Assembly (NCBI GenBank): GCA_041398605.1
Contig: JAWKUK010000018.1
Span: 1-64,000 of the forward strand
DNA length: 64,000 nt
From: JAWKUK01 sp041398605
GTDB taxonomy: Bacteria; Planctomycetota; UBA1135; GCA-002686595
Direction of reading: 5' to 3'
Each line of letters starts with the position of its first letter. The first letter of the stretch is position 1. The notes beneath the pieces are model-generated. The model was not told where the DNA came from and searched no databases. It was given only the letters and a program-made list of their open reading frames with translations. A program made the position numbers and the translations under genes. Shown here in pieces: positions 16,801-24,905 of this stretch.

Positions 16801-19460
16801 CGGACGAGCTCGACGAGCGTCTGACGCAGCCCAGGGTGCCGAGGCAGCCGGACCTCGAGGCCGTCCAGCAGATCGAGCGCCATCTCGAGCGCGCCGTTCG
16901 GGTCCCTCTGGCTGATCCGCGCCTGGATCCGATCGTTCTGCACCGAGACGCGGTCGAGGTTGCTGCGCGCGTGCTCGGTCACCTCCGCGGCGATCACCTC
17001 CATCTCGTCGTAGCGCTCGCCGAGGCGCAGCGCCTCCACCTGAGCTGCAGCGAGCTCGAGCGCCAGCTCGTAGTGGCTCGACCACGGCGCCTCGGGCAGC
17101 AACGAACGCCCGGCCTCGAGCAGAGCGACCGCCGGTCCGTGCGCGAGCGAAGACTTCGCGCGGACGCCGGCCGCGAGCAACAGCTCCGCCACCTTGAGCC
17201 GCTCGGCTGGGTCCTCGAGCCGAGCCCGCGCCTCGATGAAGTGGCCGGCGATGACCATGAGCTCCTCATCGAGCTCTGCTGGCTCCCTGCCTGCGAGCAA
17301 CATGCGCCCGATGGAGAGGTGAGCGTCCACCCGGCTCGCCTCATTGAGCAGCTCGTGCGCGACGAGGTGCACTCGGTCATGGACAAAGCGATAGCCGCAG
17401 CTGTCCTCGCTCGGCGCGGGCGGCGGCCCGTCTTCGTCGTCCAACGACTCCAGGTCCTTGTAGCGCTCGTCAGTCGGGACGACGAGGCCGGACTCGAGCG
17501 CTGGACGCAGCGCGCGCGCGACGTCCCCACGCGAGCGTTCGAGGATGCGCGCGAGCGTGACGATATCGAAGGCGCCGCCGACACACGCCGCGAACTCCAA
17601 GACTGCGCGAGTGGCGGCAGGGAGCTGCGCCAGCCGCGCGTTGAGGATCTCGACGAGGTCTCCGCCACGCTCGAGCGAGCGCAGCGCCTCTGGCGTCCAC
17701 GCCCAGCTCGCAGCGTCAGCGTCGAAGACGAGCGCGCCGTCGCGGTGCAGCCCCTCGAGCAGCTCGCGCACATGGAACGGGTTGCCTTCAGAGCGACCAA
17801 ACACCAGCGCCGCGAGCGCGCGCACGTCGTCTGTCGTGCGGCGCAGCGAATCGGCGACCATCTCGCCGACAGCCTCCAACGACAGCGGCCCGAGCGCGAC
17901 GCGCCTCACGACCTGGCCGCGCTGCTCGATGGCCTTGAGCGCGGTCGACAAGGCGTGCGTGGGATCGACCTCGTTGTCACGGTACGCGCCGACAAGCAGC
18001 AGGTGCCCGCCGCCCTCGCCCTCGGCCTCCTGATCGGTCGCGAGCTCCGTCAGCAGCGCCAACGAGGGCGTATCGGCCCACTGCAGGTCGTCGAGGAAGA
18101 GCACGAGCGGCGACTCCGCGCGCGCAAACGCGCGCACGAGCGCCGAGAAGAAGCGGTTCAGCCGGTTCTGGGACTCAGCGGGCCCGAGCGGCTGCGGCGC
18201 AGGCTGCGGGCCGATCAACCTCTCGAGCTCCGGCACGAGCTCGGCGACGACGCCGCCGCCGTCGCGCAGCGCCGCGCGCACGCGATCCGCGACCACGCGC
18301 ACGTGCGCGGGGTCGCTCTGCAGCACCTGCCTCAACAGGTCCGAGAACGCGTCCGCGAGGCCTTGGTACGGCCGATCGCGTCGAAACTGGTCGAACTTGC
18401 CCGAGCAGTAGTCGCCGTGCCGCTCCAAGAGCGCCTGATGGACCTCGTGCACGAGCGCCGACTTCCCGATGCCGGAATAACCCGCGATCATCAGCAGCTC
18501 GCGGGAGCCAAACGCCGCGCGATCAAAGGCCTTGAGCAGCGTATCGCGCTCGGCGCTCCGGCCGTACAGCCGGTCCGGCATACGGAACGCCGCCGAGGCG
18601 TCATTGGCGCCTAGGTCGAAGGTCCGAACTCGCCCCTTAGTGCGCAGCTCGTCGAGCACGATCGAGAGGTCGTGGGCCGCCCCGTGCGCGCTCTGATAGC
18701 GCTCGGCCGGGTCCTTCGTCATCAAACGAGCGACGAGGCGCGAAAGGACCCGAGGGGTCGATGGCGCGACCTCGATGAGCGGCGTCGCCTCGCGTGCCAG
18801 GTGGCAATACACGAGCTCCATTGGGTCTTCGCAATCGAACGGGCGTACGCCTGCGATCAGCTCATAGAGCGTCACGCCGAAGGCGTAGAGGTCGCTGCGC
18901 GAGTCCACGGCCCGATTGGTCCGCCCCGTCTGCTCCGGCGCGAGGTAGGCCAACGTACCCTCGAGCCCCTCGGGCGGCACCAAGCTCGCCGCCTCGCGCG
19001 GGAGCTGGCTCGCGATGCCAAAGTCGATCAATTTGAGCGTGCCCGTGCGACGGTCCCAGACCACATTGCCGGGCTTGACGTCCTTGTGCACGAGCTGCCG
19101 CGCGTGAATGTCCGCGAGCGCCCGCGCCAAATCGATGCCGATCTGGAGGCGCACCTCGAGCCCCTCCGTCGCGAGCGGTTGACGGTCGAGCGAAAGGCCG
19201 CCGAAGTCTTCCGTCACAATCGCGTAGCCGTTCCCAGCTCGCTCGCACGAGAGATGCTCGACGACACGCGGGCCAGCAGCGACGCATCCGATCGTGAAGC
19301 CGAACCGGAACTTCGCCAGCTCATGCTCTCCGGGGAACTCGGTACGCAGCGCCTTGACGACGACCCCGCGGCTGTCGCTCTCGCGCACCGCCCGCCATAC
19401 ACGCGTCGCGGGGCTCTCGTGCAGGAGCTCTCCAAGGCGGTATCCGGCGAGGTGGATCAT
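13869..19460 (-). CDS. Ser/Thr kinase - AAA ATPase - GAF - class III nucleotide cyclase hybrid
   Basis: Multidomain signalling protein of 1863 residues, cytoplasmic, without TM segments. Order: protein kinase (about 5-265) with catalytic K36, HKD D127, DFG D146 and LAPEQ; the Gly loop is degenerate (LHESPATRVW), as is usual in this PknK-like class. Then an AAA_16/ORC-type ATPase with Walker A GYSGIGKS near 330 and Walker B VLFLDDLQWAD near 453; a long alpha-solenoid of about 800 residues; a GAF domain about 1340-1500; a coiled linker; and a class III cyclase about 1560-1750. The cyclase keeps both metal aspartates (VVMADLRGF, D1573, and IMGDGLLLLFG) and the N/R pair (AVNLCGRVES), so it should make cAMP or cGMP. 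The start MIHLAGYRLG places the kinase at the N-terminus, 43 nt after a TATCCT. Divergent from the lipoxygenase pair. Regulation of that locus is inference. Confidence 0.92.
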   Translation of the reverse strand: MIHLAGYRLGELLHESPATRVWRAVRESDSRGVVVKALRTEFPGEHELAKFRFGFTIGCVAAGPRVVEHLSCERAGNGYAIVTEDFGGLSLDRQPLATEGLEVRLQIGIDLARALADIHARQLVHKDVKPGNVVWDRRTGTLKLIDFGIASQLPREAASLVPPEGLEGTLAYLAPEQTGRTNRAVDSRSDLYAFGVTLYELIAGVRPFDCEDPMELVYCHLAREATPLIEVAPSTPRVLSRLVARLMTKDPAERYQSAHGAAHDLSIVLDELRTKGRVRTFDLGANDASAAFRMPDRLYGRSAERDTLLKAFDRAAFGSRELLMIAGYSGIGKSALVHEVHQALLERHGDYCSGKFDQFRRDRPYQGLADAFSDLLRQVLQSDPAHVRVVADRVRAALRDGGGVVAELVPELERLIGPQPAPQPLGPAESQNRLNRFFSALVRAFARAESPLVLFLDDLQWADTPSLALLTELATDQEAEGEGGGHLLLVGAYRDNEVDPTHALSTALKAIEQRGQVVRRVALGPLSLEAVGEMVADSLRRTTDDVRALAALVFGRSEGNPFHVRELLEGLHRDGALVFDADAASWAWTPEALRSLERGGDLVEILNARLAQLPAATRAVLEFAACVGGAFDIVTLARILERSRGDVARALRPALESGLVVPTDERYKDLESLDDEDGPPPAPSEDSCGYRFVHDRVHLVAHELLNEASRVDAHLSIGRMLLAGREPAELDEELMVIAGHFIEARARLEDPAERLKVAELLLAAGVRAKSSLAHGPAVALLEAGRSLLPEAPWSSHYELALELAAAQVEALRLGERYDEMEVIAAEVTEHARSNLDRVSVQNDRIQARISQRDPNGALEMALDLLDGLEVRLPRHPGLRQTLVELVRTRRAIRGRDPEELAGGTELSDPRLSAAVEVMLLNASSTYFVRPELFPILILRLVQISARHGNSSASAYGYMLYGMFLCGLFGSYKQGYEFGRMGFGLHQRYPDAALDGKLSMVWGSFVAHWSEPHQHCARELLAGWRPAVDGGDLEYGAYIVLQSFSMALFAGEDLPELLQRYADLARWLRNSRQVQSHVLFNGFWQAAWSLRGSDDGSMPLTSKLTGAVLDWDSIRPGLRASGDWISVAYVSLSAGFFAVHMDDPERALEAFRLTQRHVDQLFASHKLPVFWLYRCLARLGVAQAHGRVGRRRAIMQVKRDLARLRRVARHAPVQHTHRVELIRAEIQRLLGKLERASTHYRRALDAVRRARNIGEEALINQRYGEAWYEVGERDAGRVFLRNARQAYSVWGARSKVRLIEATYPELAQSAESRQYSQTMTALGTATATASTTSAGQLDLSTVLRASQAVASEVGLDRLLTRLLGIVLENAGARRCVIMLVAEDGSLCVEGVAQEGAPTVVGQSLSLVGLMAVAAEQASAELAPVPVSLAQHVQAEREVLVIDDLSSDARFATDPYVRARGRASVLCQPILDQGELAGILYLENDLVTGAFSAARVDLMRLLSGQVASSLAQARLYRSLEDKVTERTAQLEKQSRFIRATFGRYLSDAVVDSLFADEEGLDLGGENREITVVMADLRGFTGLAEGLPAQQVVALINNHLEVMTEVIMRHRGTIDEIMGDGLLLLFGAPLLGEDDVDRALACSVEMQRAVEEVNRRAAERGLPPVEMGIGVHTGEVVVGNIGSEQRSKYGVVGRAVNLCGRVESYTVGGQILISERTRERAGIELQLGASFEVFPKGVREGVTVHELLGVGGDVPMQVGPLKGASRALSRPIPIQFGVLTGKQAGEPALCASLVALGEREAVLEANFVPPFLADVELILDAAEARVYGKVQPIAAGAPADHFLVRFTSFSAAAAEVMSAWRAGEGS

Positions 19461-19503
19461 CAAGCGTGTCGGCGCGCTTCCATGGCGCCGACCGATGCGC
19501 GCC

Positions 19504-19509
19504 AGGATA
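19504..19509 (-). promoter_or_regulatory. Candidate -10 element of the kinase-cyclase gene
   Basis: On the minus strand GGGTATCCTGG lies 43 nt before the chosen ATG. TATCCT recurs directly before other genes in this window, which supports it as a -10. No clear -35 is seen. In-frame sequence between it and the ATG has no stop, so a slightly longer protein is possible. Confidence 0.45.
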
Positions 19510-19692
19510 CCCGCAGACGTTCGGCCCGCGCCCCGGAGCCCGAACAACCATGGCGCCGCGCCCCGCCAGGCGCACCGAATCGCTGACCGTCCACGATCCG
19601 TGGGGGCCGAGCCAGCGAGCGCGAGCTACCATGCCTTCGGCATCGGCCGAGGCCGAAGCGCCGTCGAGTGGCCCGAACCTCGAATGGATCCC

Positions 19693-21720
19693 ATGAGAAC
19701 GCACAATCTGACGATCACCGTCCGCACGGGCAGCGACCTCAATGCCGGGACCGACGGGACGATCAGCGTCCAGTTCACGGGGACCCACGGCGAATCGGGT
19801 CCGCACGACCTCACGGCGCCCGAGGGTGAGGCGACGCGGGACACGTTTGAAGCTGGAGGCATCGACACGTTCCAGCTAAGGGTTCCAGACTTGGGCGAGC
19901 TGCTTTACCTGACCGTTGCCAACCGCGGCCGTGCAAAGTTCGACGACTGGTATCTGAACGACGTCACGGTGACGGTGGATGGGAGGACGTGGGAGTTCCC
20001 GCACTACAACTGGGTCCTGCGGGGCGCGACCCACACGGTCTTCGAGAGCACGGCCGTCTTGCCCCAGAAGGTCGCGACGGAGACCCAGCGCTCAGCGCGC
20101 CTCGCCGAGCTCGAACGTCGGCGGCAGCGCTACCAATGGGTCCGACAGCCCGGAGTTCCTGGGTCGGCGAAGCTCATCGATAACAAGCTCCCGTTCCAGG
20201 AGGTCAATAGCTGCGTACGCGAGCAAGACCTGAACCGCGCCAACCGAATCGCAGCGCGTGACCTGCGAGTCGCGGGACTGCTCGGGCAAGGCCAGACCTT
20301 GAACAGCCTCGATGCGCTCGAGGAGCTGTTTACGACCATCGATGCGCCCTCCGTGTCCAAACGCTGGCGAGACGATGCGGAGTATGGCCGTCAGCTCCTG
20401 GCGGGGGTCGCGCCCAACAACCTCTTCGGCGTAGACACCTTGCCCGCGAAGTTCCCTGTCACCGAAGACTCGGTGGCTGGGCTACTGGAAGGGCGCACGC
20501 TCCAGTCGGCCCTCGCGGAGGGGCGCATGTTCATGGTCGACTACGAGGTCATCGATGGGCTCCCCGCCTACGAGACAGACGACGAGAGGCGCTACTGCAC
20601 CGCTGGAATGGGGCTGTTCTACAGGAGCGACGCCAAGGAGCTCCTGCCGGTGGCGATTCAGCTCGGTCAAGACCCAAAGCAGTGCCCCCTCTTTACGCCA
20701 CACGACACTGCGCTGGACTGGCTGGCGGCCAAGATCTATCTGAAGAACGCAGAGGCCAACCTCCATCAGATGGTCACTCACGCGCTGAATACCCACCTGA
20801 GCATCGAGCCGTTCGTGATCGCCACGATGAGGCAGCTGAGCTCTCAGCATCCCATCTGGAAGCTCATGCGGCGCCACCTCCGCAGCACCGTCTCGATCAA
20901 TTCGAGCGCTCGCACCGTCTTGATCAACCCTGGCGGCGTCTTCGACCAGTTCGTCTCCTTGGGCGGCCCCGCGCAAGGCCACTTGCAGCTCGCGGCGCGC
21001 TGCTACGCGCGCTGGAAGCTGTCGGACAACGCGCTCCCGAACGACCTCGCTGCGCGCAGGGTCCACGATGTCGAGCGCCTGCCGGATTATCCGTATCGTG
21101 ATGACTGCCTGCCGCTCTGGAACGCGATCAGCAACTACATACACGGCGTCTTGTCTGTCTACTACAAGGAGCCCGGCGACATCCTGGAGGACTTCGAGCT
21201 TCAGGCCTGGGCCAAGGACCTGTGCACCAACGGCCATGACCCGGCGAAGATCCCCGGCGGGGGGCGCATCGAGACGCGAGCGCAGCTGCACGAGATCTTG
21301 ACGACTGTTATGTATTCCGCGAGCGTCCTGCACGCCGCTGTGAACTTTCAGCAGTTCGACCACTACGGTTGGATGCCGAACGCACCACTGGCGGTACGAC
21401 GTGCCCCCCCAGCGGAGAAGGGGCTGCTAAGAGAGGAGGACTTCGTCGAGCTGCTGCCGTCCATCGAGCAGACCGCGCAACAAATGGCGATCGGCGTATC
21501 GCTGACGGCGTTTACAGATGACGAGGAGTACCTGTTGCCGGACCCCACGACCGGCTACCGCGAGCGCTATTTCCGTGACGCGGAGACCGAGGCGCACACC
21601 GCAGCCTTCCATCGGGAGCTGCTCGAAGCGGCGGTCGGGATCGAAGCGCGCAATCGGCGCCGGGCGATCCCATACCGCTACGTGCTCCCGTATCGCGTCC
21701 CTGCCAGCACCGCAATCTAG
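19693..21720 (+). CDS. Lipoxygenase with N-terminal PLAT domain
   Basis: Non-heme iron dioxygenase that inserts O2 into polyunsaturated fatty acids to give hydroperoxides. The 675-residue protein has an N-terminal PLAT/LH2 beta sandwich (about 3-120; LTITVRTGSDLNAGTDG, DDWYLNDVTV), the membrane- or lipid-binding domain of eukaryotic lipoxygenases. The helical catalytic domain follows. Metal ligands are complete: H358 and H363 (spacing 5), H547 and N551 in VLHAAVNF, and C-terminal I675. Conserved H368, H386 and H395 and the EPFVIATMRQLS block are also present. The residue aligning with the Coffa-Brash site is Ala406 (SARTVLI), which in characterised enzymes goes with S stereochemistry. No signal peptide is seen. 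ATG 19693 is chosen; ATG 19684 is possible. It is 11 bp upstream of a second lipoxygenase and divergent from a kinase-cyclase. Regiospecificity cannot be read. Confidence 0.95.
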   Translation: MRTHNLTITVRTGSDLNAGTDGTISVQFTGTHGESGPHDLTAPEGEATRDTFEAGGIDTFQLRVPDLGELLYLTVANRGRAKFDDWYLNDVTVTVDGRTWEFPHYNWVLRGATHTVFESTAVLPQKVATETQRSARLAELERRRQRYQWVRQPGVPGSAKLIDNKLPFQEVNSCVREQDLNRANRIAARDLRVAGLLGQGQTLNSLDALEELFTTIDAPSVSKRWRDDAEYGRQLLAGVAPNNLFGVDTLPAKFPVTEDSVAGLLEGRTLQSALAEGRMFMVDYEVIDGLPAYETDDERRYCTAGMGLFYRSDAKELLPVAIQLGQDPKQCPLFTPHDTALDWLAAKIYLKNAEANLHQMVTHALNTHLSIEPFVIATMRQLSSQHPIWKLMRRHLRSTVSINSSARTVLINPGGVFDQFVSLGGPAQGHLQLAARCYARWKLSDNALPNDLAARRVHDVERLPDYPYRDDCLPLWNAISNYIHGVLSVYYKEPGDILEDFELQAWAKDLCTNGHDPAKIPGGGRIETRAQLHEILTTVMYSASVLHAAVNFQQFDHYGWMPNAPLAVRRAPPAEKGLLREEDFVELLPSIEQTAQQMAIGVSLTAFTDDEEYLLPDPTTGYRERYFRDAETEAHTAAFHRELLEAAVGIEARNRRRAIPYRYVLPYRVPASTAI

Positions 21721-21731
21721 CCCGGTGATTC

Positions 21732-23462
21732 ATGAGTCAAATTGAACTCCCTCAGCGTGTGTCGAAGGATGAGCAGAGGTCACGCTTGCATGAGCTGCGG
21801 CGTGCTCGGTCCATCTACCGCTACGACGCAGAGACCCTCCCTGGGTTCGTGATCGCGGCAGAGGTCCCGGTCTCGGAGCGCTACTCCGTCGAGTACCACT
21901 CCGCCATCGTCGACAGCGTCGCCTCGGTCGGCGGCAGCCTCGCGGGAGGCCCGTCGATGCCGGCGAACCAGCGCTTCGCGACCTCCAGCGACTTCGCCGC
22001 CCTCTTTGGGACCCTCCCGCGTCCGAGCCAACTGATCGACAACTATTGGCGCGACTGGGTCTTCGCCGAACAGCGGCTCGCTGGGCCGAACCCACTGGTG
22101 ATCGAGCGCCTCACCGACCTGCGCGCCCTGCGCAAGAGGATGCCACTGACGGACGAGCACCTGCAGGCCGCGCTGCCCATGGCCTCGACGGATGTGTGTG
22201 GGGGCGTCGAACGCGCGGTCGACGAGGGGCGGCTCTTCATCGCCGACTATGCCGTGCTCGAAGGCATCCCAGCCGGCACTTGGAGAGAGGGGCGCAAGTA
22301 TCTCTGCGCGCCGATCGCGATCTTCACGTGGCGTTCGACCGGCATCGGGGACAGGGGTGAGCTCGTCCCGATCGCGATCCAGTTGCACCAGGGCAGCGGC
22401 GAGGGTCCCATCTACACACCGTCCCACGATCGCTGGCGCGCGGCGAAGACCTTCCTGCAAGTCGCTGACGCCAACCACCACGAGATGATCGGGCACCTCG
22501 CCCATACGCACCTCGCGATGGAGCCGTTCGCGATCGCCACAGCCCGCCAGCTCAGCATCGACCACCCGATCCGGCGCCTCTTGGCGCCGCACCTCCAGTT
22601 CCTCCTGGCTCGCAACGCCGAGGCGCGGATGCGGCTCCTGCGCCCTGACGGCCCGGTGGACAATCTGCTCGCGGGCACCCTCGCTGGATCGCTCGAGATC
22701 GCCCGGAGAGGCCGCATGGGGTGGGGCATCCCGAGCGCGACAGCGACGGATGGCAGCCTCCCAGCGTGGGGCCTCGTGAGCTCGGCGTTCGAGCGAGACC
22801 TGGTCCGCCGCGGGGTGGCGGACGCAGAGCTGCTGCCGCACTACCCGTATCGCGACGACGGGCGGTTGGTGATGGGCGCCGTGACCGACTTCGTCGGCGC
22901 CTACGTCGCGCTGACGTACAGCTCCGAGCGAGACCTCGCCGAGGACCAGGAGCTGCAGGACTGGGCGCGCGAGCTCGCGCGGCCGGGGCCTGCGGGCGGC
23001 GGAGGCGTGCGGCAGATGCCGCCGGAGATCGCCTCTCGAGACGAGCTGACGCGCGTGTTGTCCGAGGTCATCTTTACAAGCGGGCCGAAGCACGCAGCGA
23101 CGAACTTCCCGCAGCTCGAGTACATGGGCTTCGTGCCCAATATGCCGCTCGCAGCGTATCACCCGCCGCCTGGGAGCGAGCCGAGCGCGCTTGGAGAGGC
23201 CGAGGAGCTGCGGTTGACCCTGCCGCCTGCGGGCCAAGCCACCATGCAGCTACAGATCATGTTCCAGCTCGCGAGCTATCGCCACGATCGGCTCGGCGAC
23301 TACGCAGGGTTCGAATTCGCACCTGCCGCGCAGCCCCTGATCCGCGCCTTCCAAGTGGCCCTCCGCGACGTCGACGAGCGCATCCGCGCTCGAAACGCGC
23401 GACGCCGAGTCCCCTATTCACACTTGATGCCTGCGCTCATTCCGAACAGCACGAGCGTCTGA
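21732..23462 (+). CDS. Second lipoxygenase, no PLAT domain, C-terminal Val
   Basis: A 576-residue lipoxygenase catalytic domain starting 11 bp after the first gene, so co-transcribed. It lacks a PLAT domain; the N-terminal 35 residues (KDEQRSRLHELRRARSIYRY) correspond to the linker after PLAT in its neighbour. Ligands: H250 and H255 in HHEMIGHLAHTHLAMEPF, H454 and N458 in KHAATNF, and the C-terminal carboxylate of V576 instead of the usual Ile. C-terminal Val is known from fungal manganese lipoxygenase, so metal identity is an open question. Ala298 (EARMRLL) occupies the Coffa-Brash position, predicting S chemistry. The sequence diverges strongly from the first copy, arguing against a recent duplication and for a different substrate or regiochemistry. 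No signal peptide. Confidence 0.94.
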   Translation: MSQIELPQRVSKDEQRSRLHELRRARSIYRYDAETLPGFVIAAEVPVSERYSVEYHSAIVDSVASVGGSLAGGPSMPANQRFATSSDFAALFGTLPRPSQLIDNYWRDWVFAEQRLAGPNPLVIERLTDLRALRKRMPLTDEHLQAALPMASTDVCGGVERAVDEGRLFIADYAVLEGIPAGTWREGRKYLCAPIAIFTWRSTGIGDRGELVPIAIQLHQGSGEGPIYTPSHDRWRAAKTFLQVADANHHEMIGHLAHTHLAMEPFAIATARQLSIDHPIRRLLAPHLQFLLARNAEARMRLLRPDGPVDNLLAGTLAGSLEIARRGRMGWGIPSATATDGSLPAWGLVSSAFERDLVRRGVADAELLPHYPYRDDGRLVMGAVTDFVGAYVALTYSSERDLAEDQELQDWARELARPGPAGGGGVRQMPPEIASRDELTRVLSEVIFTSGPKHAATNFPQLEYMGFVPNMPLAAYHPPPGSEPSALGEAEELRLTLPPAGQATMQLQIMFQLASYRHDRLGDYAGFEFAPAAQPLIRAFQVALRDVDERIRARNARRRVPYSHLMPALIPNSTSV

Positions 23463-23505
23463 GCCCCGCCCGCGGACCCAACAAGCGGCGCCGGCTCCGG
23501 GAGCG

Positions 23506-23524
23506 GGAGGGGTGATCCCCCTCC
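23506..23524 (+). terminator. Short hairpin after the lipoxygenase pair
   Basis: GGAGGGG (23506-23512) and CCCCTCC (23518-23524) form a 7-bp stem with a 5-nt loop, 43 bp after the second lipoxygenase stop. There is no T run, so termination is weakly supported. The next gene has its own promoter-like hexamer 20 bp further on. Confidence 0.3.
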
Positions 23525-23543
23525 TCCATGGGGGGCCCAGGGG

Positions 23544-23549
23544 TATCCT
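23544..23549 (+). promoter_or_regulatory. Candidate -10 element, leaderless start of the cNMP-binding kinase
   Basis: GGGGTATCCTG has its TATCCT ending 9 nt before the ATG at 23559, leaving no room for a ribosome binding site. This fits transcription starting at or within a few bases of the start codon. Confidence 0.5.
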
Positions 23550-23558
23550 GTCGATACG

Positions 23559-24905
23559 ATGCCCCCCCCCGACGACTCCGCATCCCTCCGACGCTCCCTC
23601 GGAGAGATCCCGCCGTTCACCCTGCTGACGCGCGAGGTGATCGACGATCTCTTCGCGCGCATGACGCTCCAGGAGCATCCTGAGGGGGCCTACCTGATCC
23701 GGCAGGGCGCGCCCGCAGATGGCTTGATCGTGATCGCGCGCGGGAGCGCAGAGGTCCGGGTCACGGACCACCGGGGCGTGCAGGTCACCATCGACACGAT
23801 GGAGCGCGCCGGGGTCGCGGGGGAGATGGCGCTCCTGACCCACGAGCCGCGCACGGCGGACGTCGTGGCAACGACGCCGGTGCAAGTGCTCCACCTGTCA
23901 GCGGCGGACTTCGATGAGATCGCGGCGCGACACGCGGAGCTCGCCGTGGTCTTGACGGAGATCATGGCGGATCGCTTGGGCGGCAAGCGGCAGGACATGC
24001 TCGGTGGCAAGCGCGTGGAAGGCTATCGGGTACTGCGCTGCCTCGGCCGGGGCGGGATGGCTGTCGTCTACAAAGCCATTGCAGAGACCCAGGCAGAGAC
24101 CCGTGAAGAGGCCGCCGAAGTCGCCAATGGCGAAGCGGCGGGCGCGGCACGAGTGCGCGCCGCGGACGAGGGCGTCGTCGCCCTCAAGATGATGAACCAT
24201 CGGCTCCTGTTCCACCCAGGCGCCAAGGCGCGGTTCCAGCGCGAGGCCGACATTCTCATGAGCCTCAGCCACGAGAACATCACGCGTGTCGCGCGCTGCT
24301 TCTCGGCTTACCGCACGAGCTTCTTGGTGATGGAGTATTGCGACGGCGCCGCGCTCTCGGAGTACATCCCCGAGCGCGGACCGATCCCCGAAGCAGAGGT
24401 CCGCGCCCTGATTGGGCAGCTCTCTCGCGCGCTCCGCTACCTGCACGGGCAAGGCATCGTTCACCGCGATTTGAAGCCGAGCAATATCCTGCTGACGCTC
24501 CACGGCGACATCAAGCTGACGGACTTCGGACTCGCACGCCAGTGGGCCGCAGGCGCGGTCAACGCAGGCCTCACCACCACGGGCGCCGTCATCGGGACGC
24601 CGTTCTATATGCCCCCCGAGCAGATGCTCGGCGAAGAGATCGGGTACAGCTCTGACCTGTACGCGCTGGGCTGCGTCGCCCTGGAGATGTTGCTCGGGCG
24701 GGTGCCCTTTCGGTCCAGGGACCTCGGGAGCCTCATCGACGAGAAGCAGCACTTCGAGGTGCCGCACGAGAACGACGCAGGGGTCGCATTCTCGCCCGAG
24801 CTGCGCGCCGTGCTCGAACGATGCATGGACCAGGACCCAAGCGCGCCCAGCCTTCAGCTCGAAGCGCTCAGCGATTGGGCGCGACCGTTCGGCGTCTCGA
24901 GTTGA
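23559..24905 (+). CDS. Cyclic-nucleotide-binding Ser/Thr protein kinase
   Basis: A 448-residue cytoplasmic kinase with an N-terminal cNMP-binding domain (about 18-130) and a C-terminal kinase domain (about 153-445), the order seen in eukaryotic cGMP-dependent kinase. The phosphate-binding cassette is conserved: AGEMALLTHEPRTA, with E89 for the ribose 2'-OH and R98 for the phosphate. Kinase motifs: GRGGMAVVY 163-171, K210 in VALKMM, HRD D304, DFG D322, and MPPEQ in place of APE. An acidic Ala-rich insertion of about 30 residues (about 175-204) separates the Gly loop from the VALK strand, where glycine-loop kinases normally have few residues. It follows the lipoxygenases by 96 bp with its own TATCCT promoter. 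Its last 52 bp overlap the convergent patatin gene. A nucleotide cyclase is encoded 4 kb away, suggesting a cyclase-kinase relay; that is inference. Confidence 0.93.
   Translation: MPPPDDSASLRRSLGEIPPFTLLTREVIDDLFARMTLQEHPEGAYLIRQGAPADGLIVIARGSAEVRVTDHRGVQVTIDTMERAGVAGEMALLTHEPRTADVVATTPVQVLHLSAADFDEIAARHAELAVVLTEIMADRLGGKRQDMLGGKRVEGYRVLRCLGRGGMAVVYKAIAETQAETREEAAEVANGEAAGAARVRAADEGVVALKMMNHRLLFHPGAKARFQREADILMSLSHENITRVARCFSAYRTSFLVMEYCDGAALSEYIPERGPIPEAEVRALIGQLSRALRYLHGQGIVHRDLKPSNILLTLHGDIKLTDFGLARQWAAGAVNAGLTTTGAVIGTPFYMPPEQMLGEEIGYSSDLYALGCVALEMLLGRVPFRSRDLGSLIDEKQHFEVPHENDAGVAFSPELRAVLERCMDQDPSAPSLQLEALSDWARPFGVSS

Noticed and set aside
16209..18614. 801-codon plus-strand frame opposite the kinase-cyclase gene
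   Set aside because: Composition is Arg/Ala/Glu/Gln-rich, a typical antisense shadow of high-GC coding DNA; the minus strand has clear domains.
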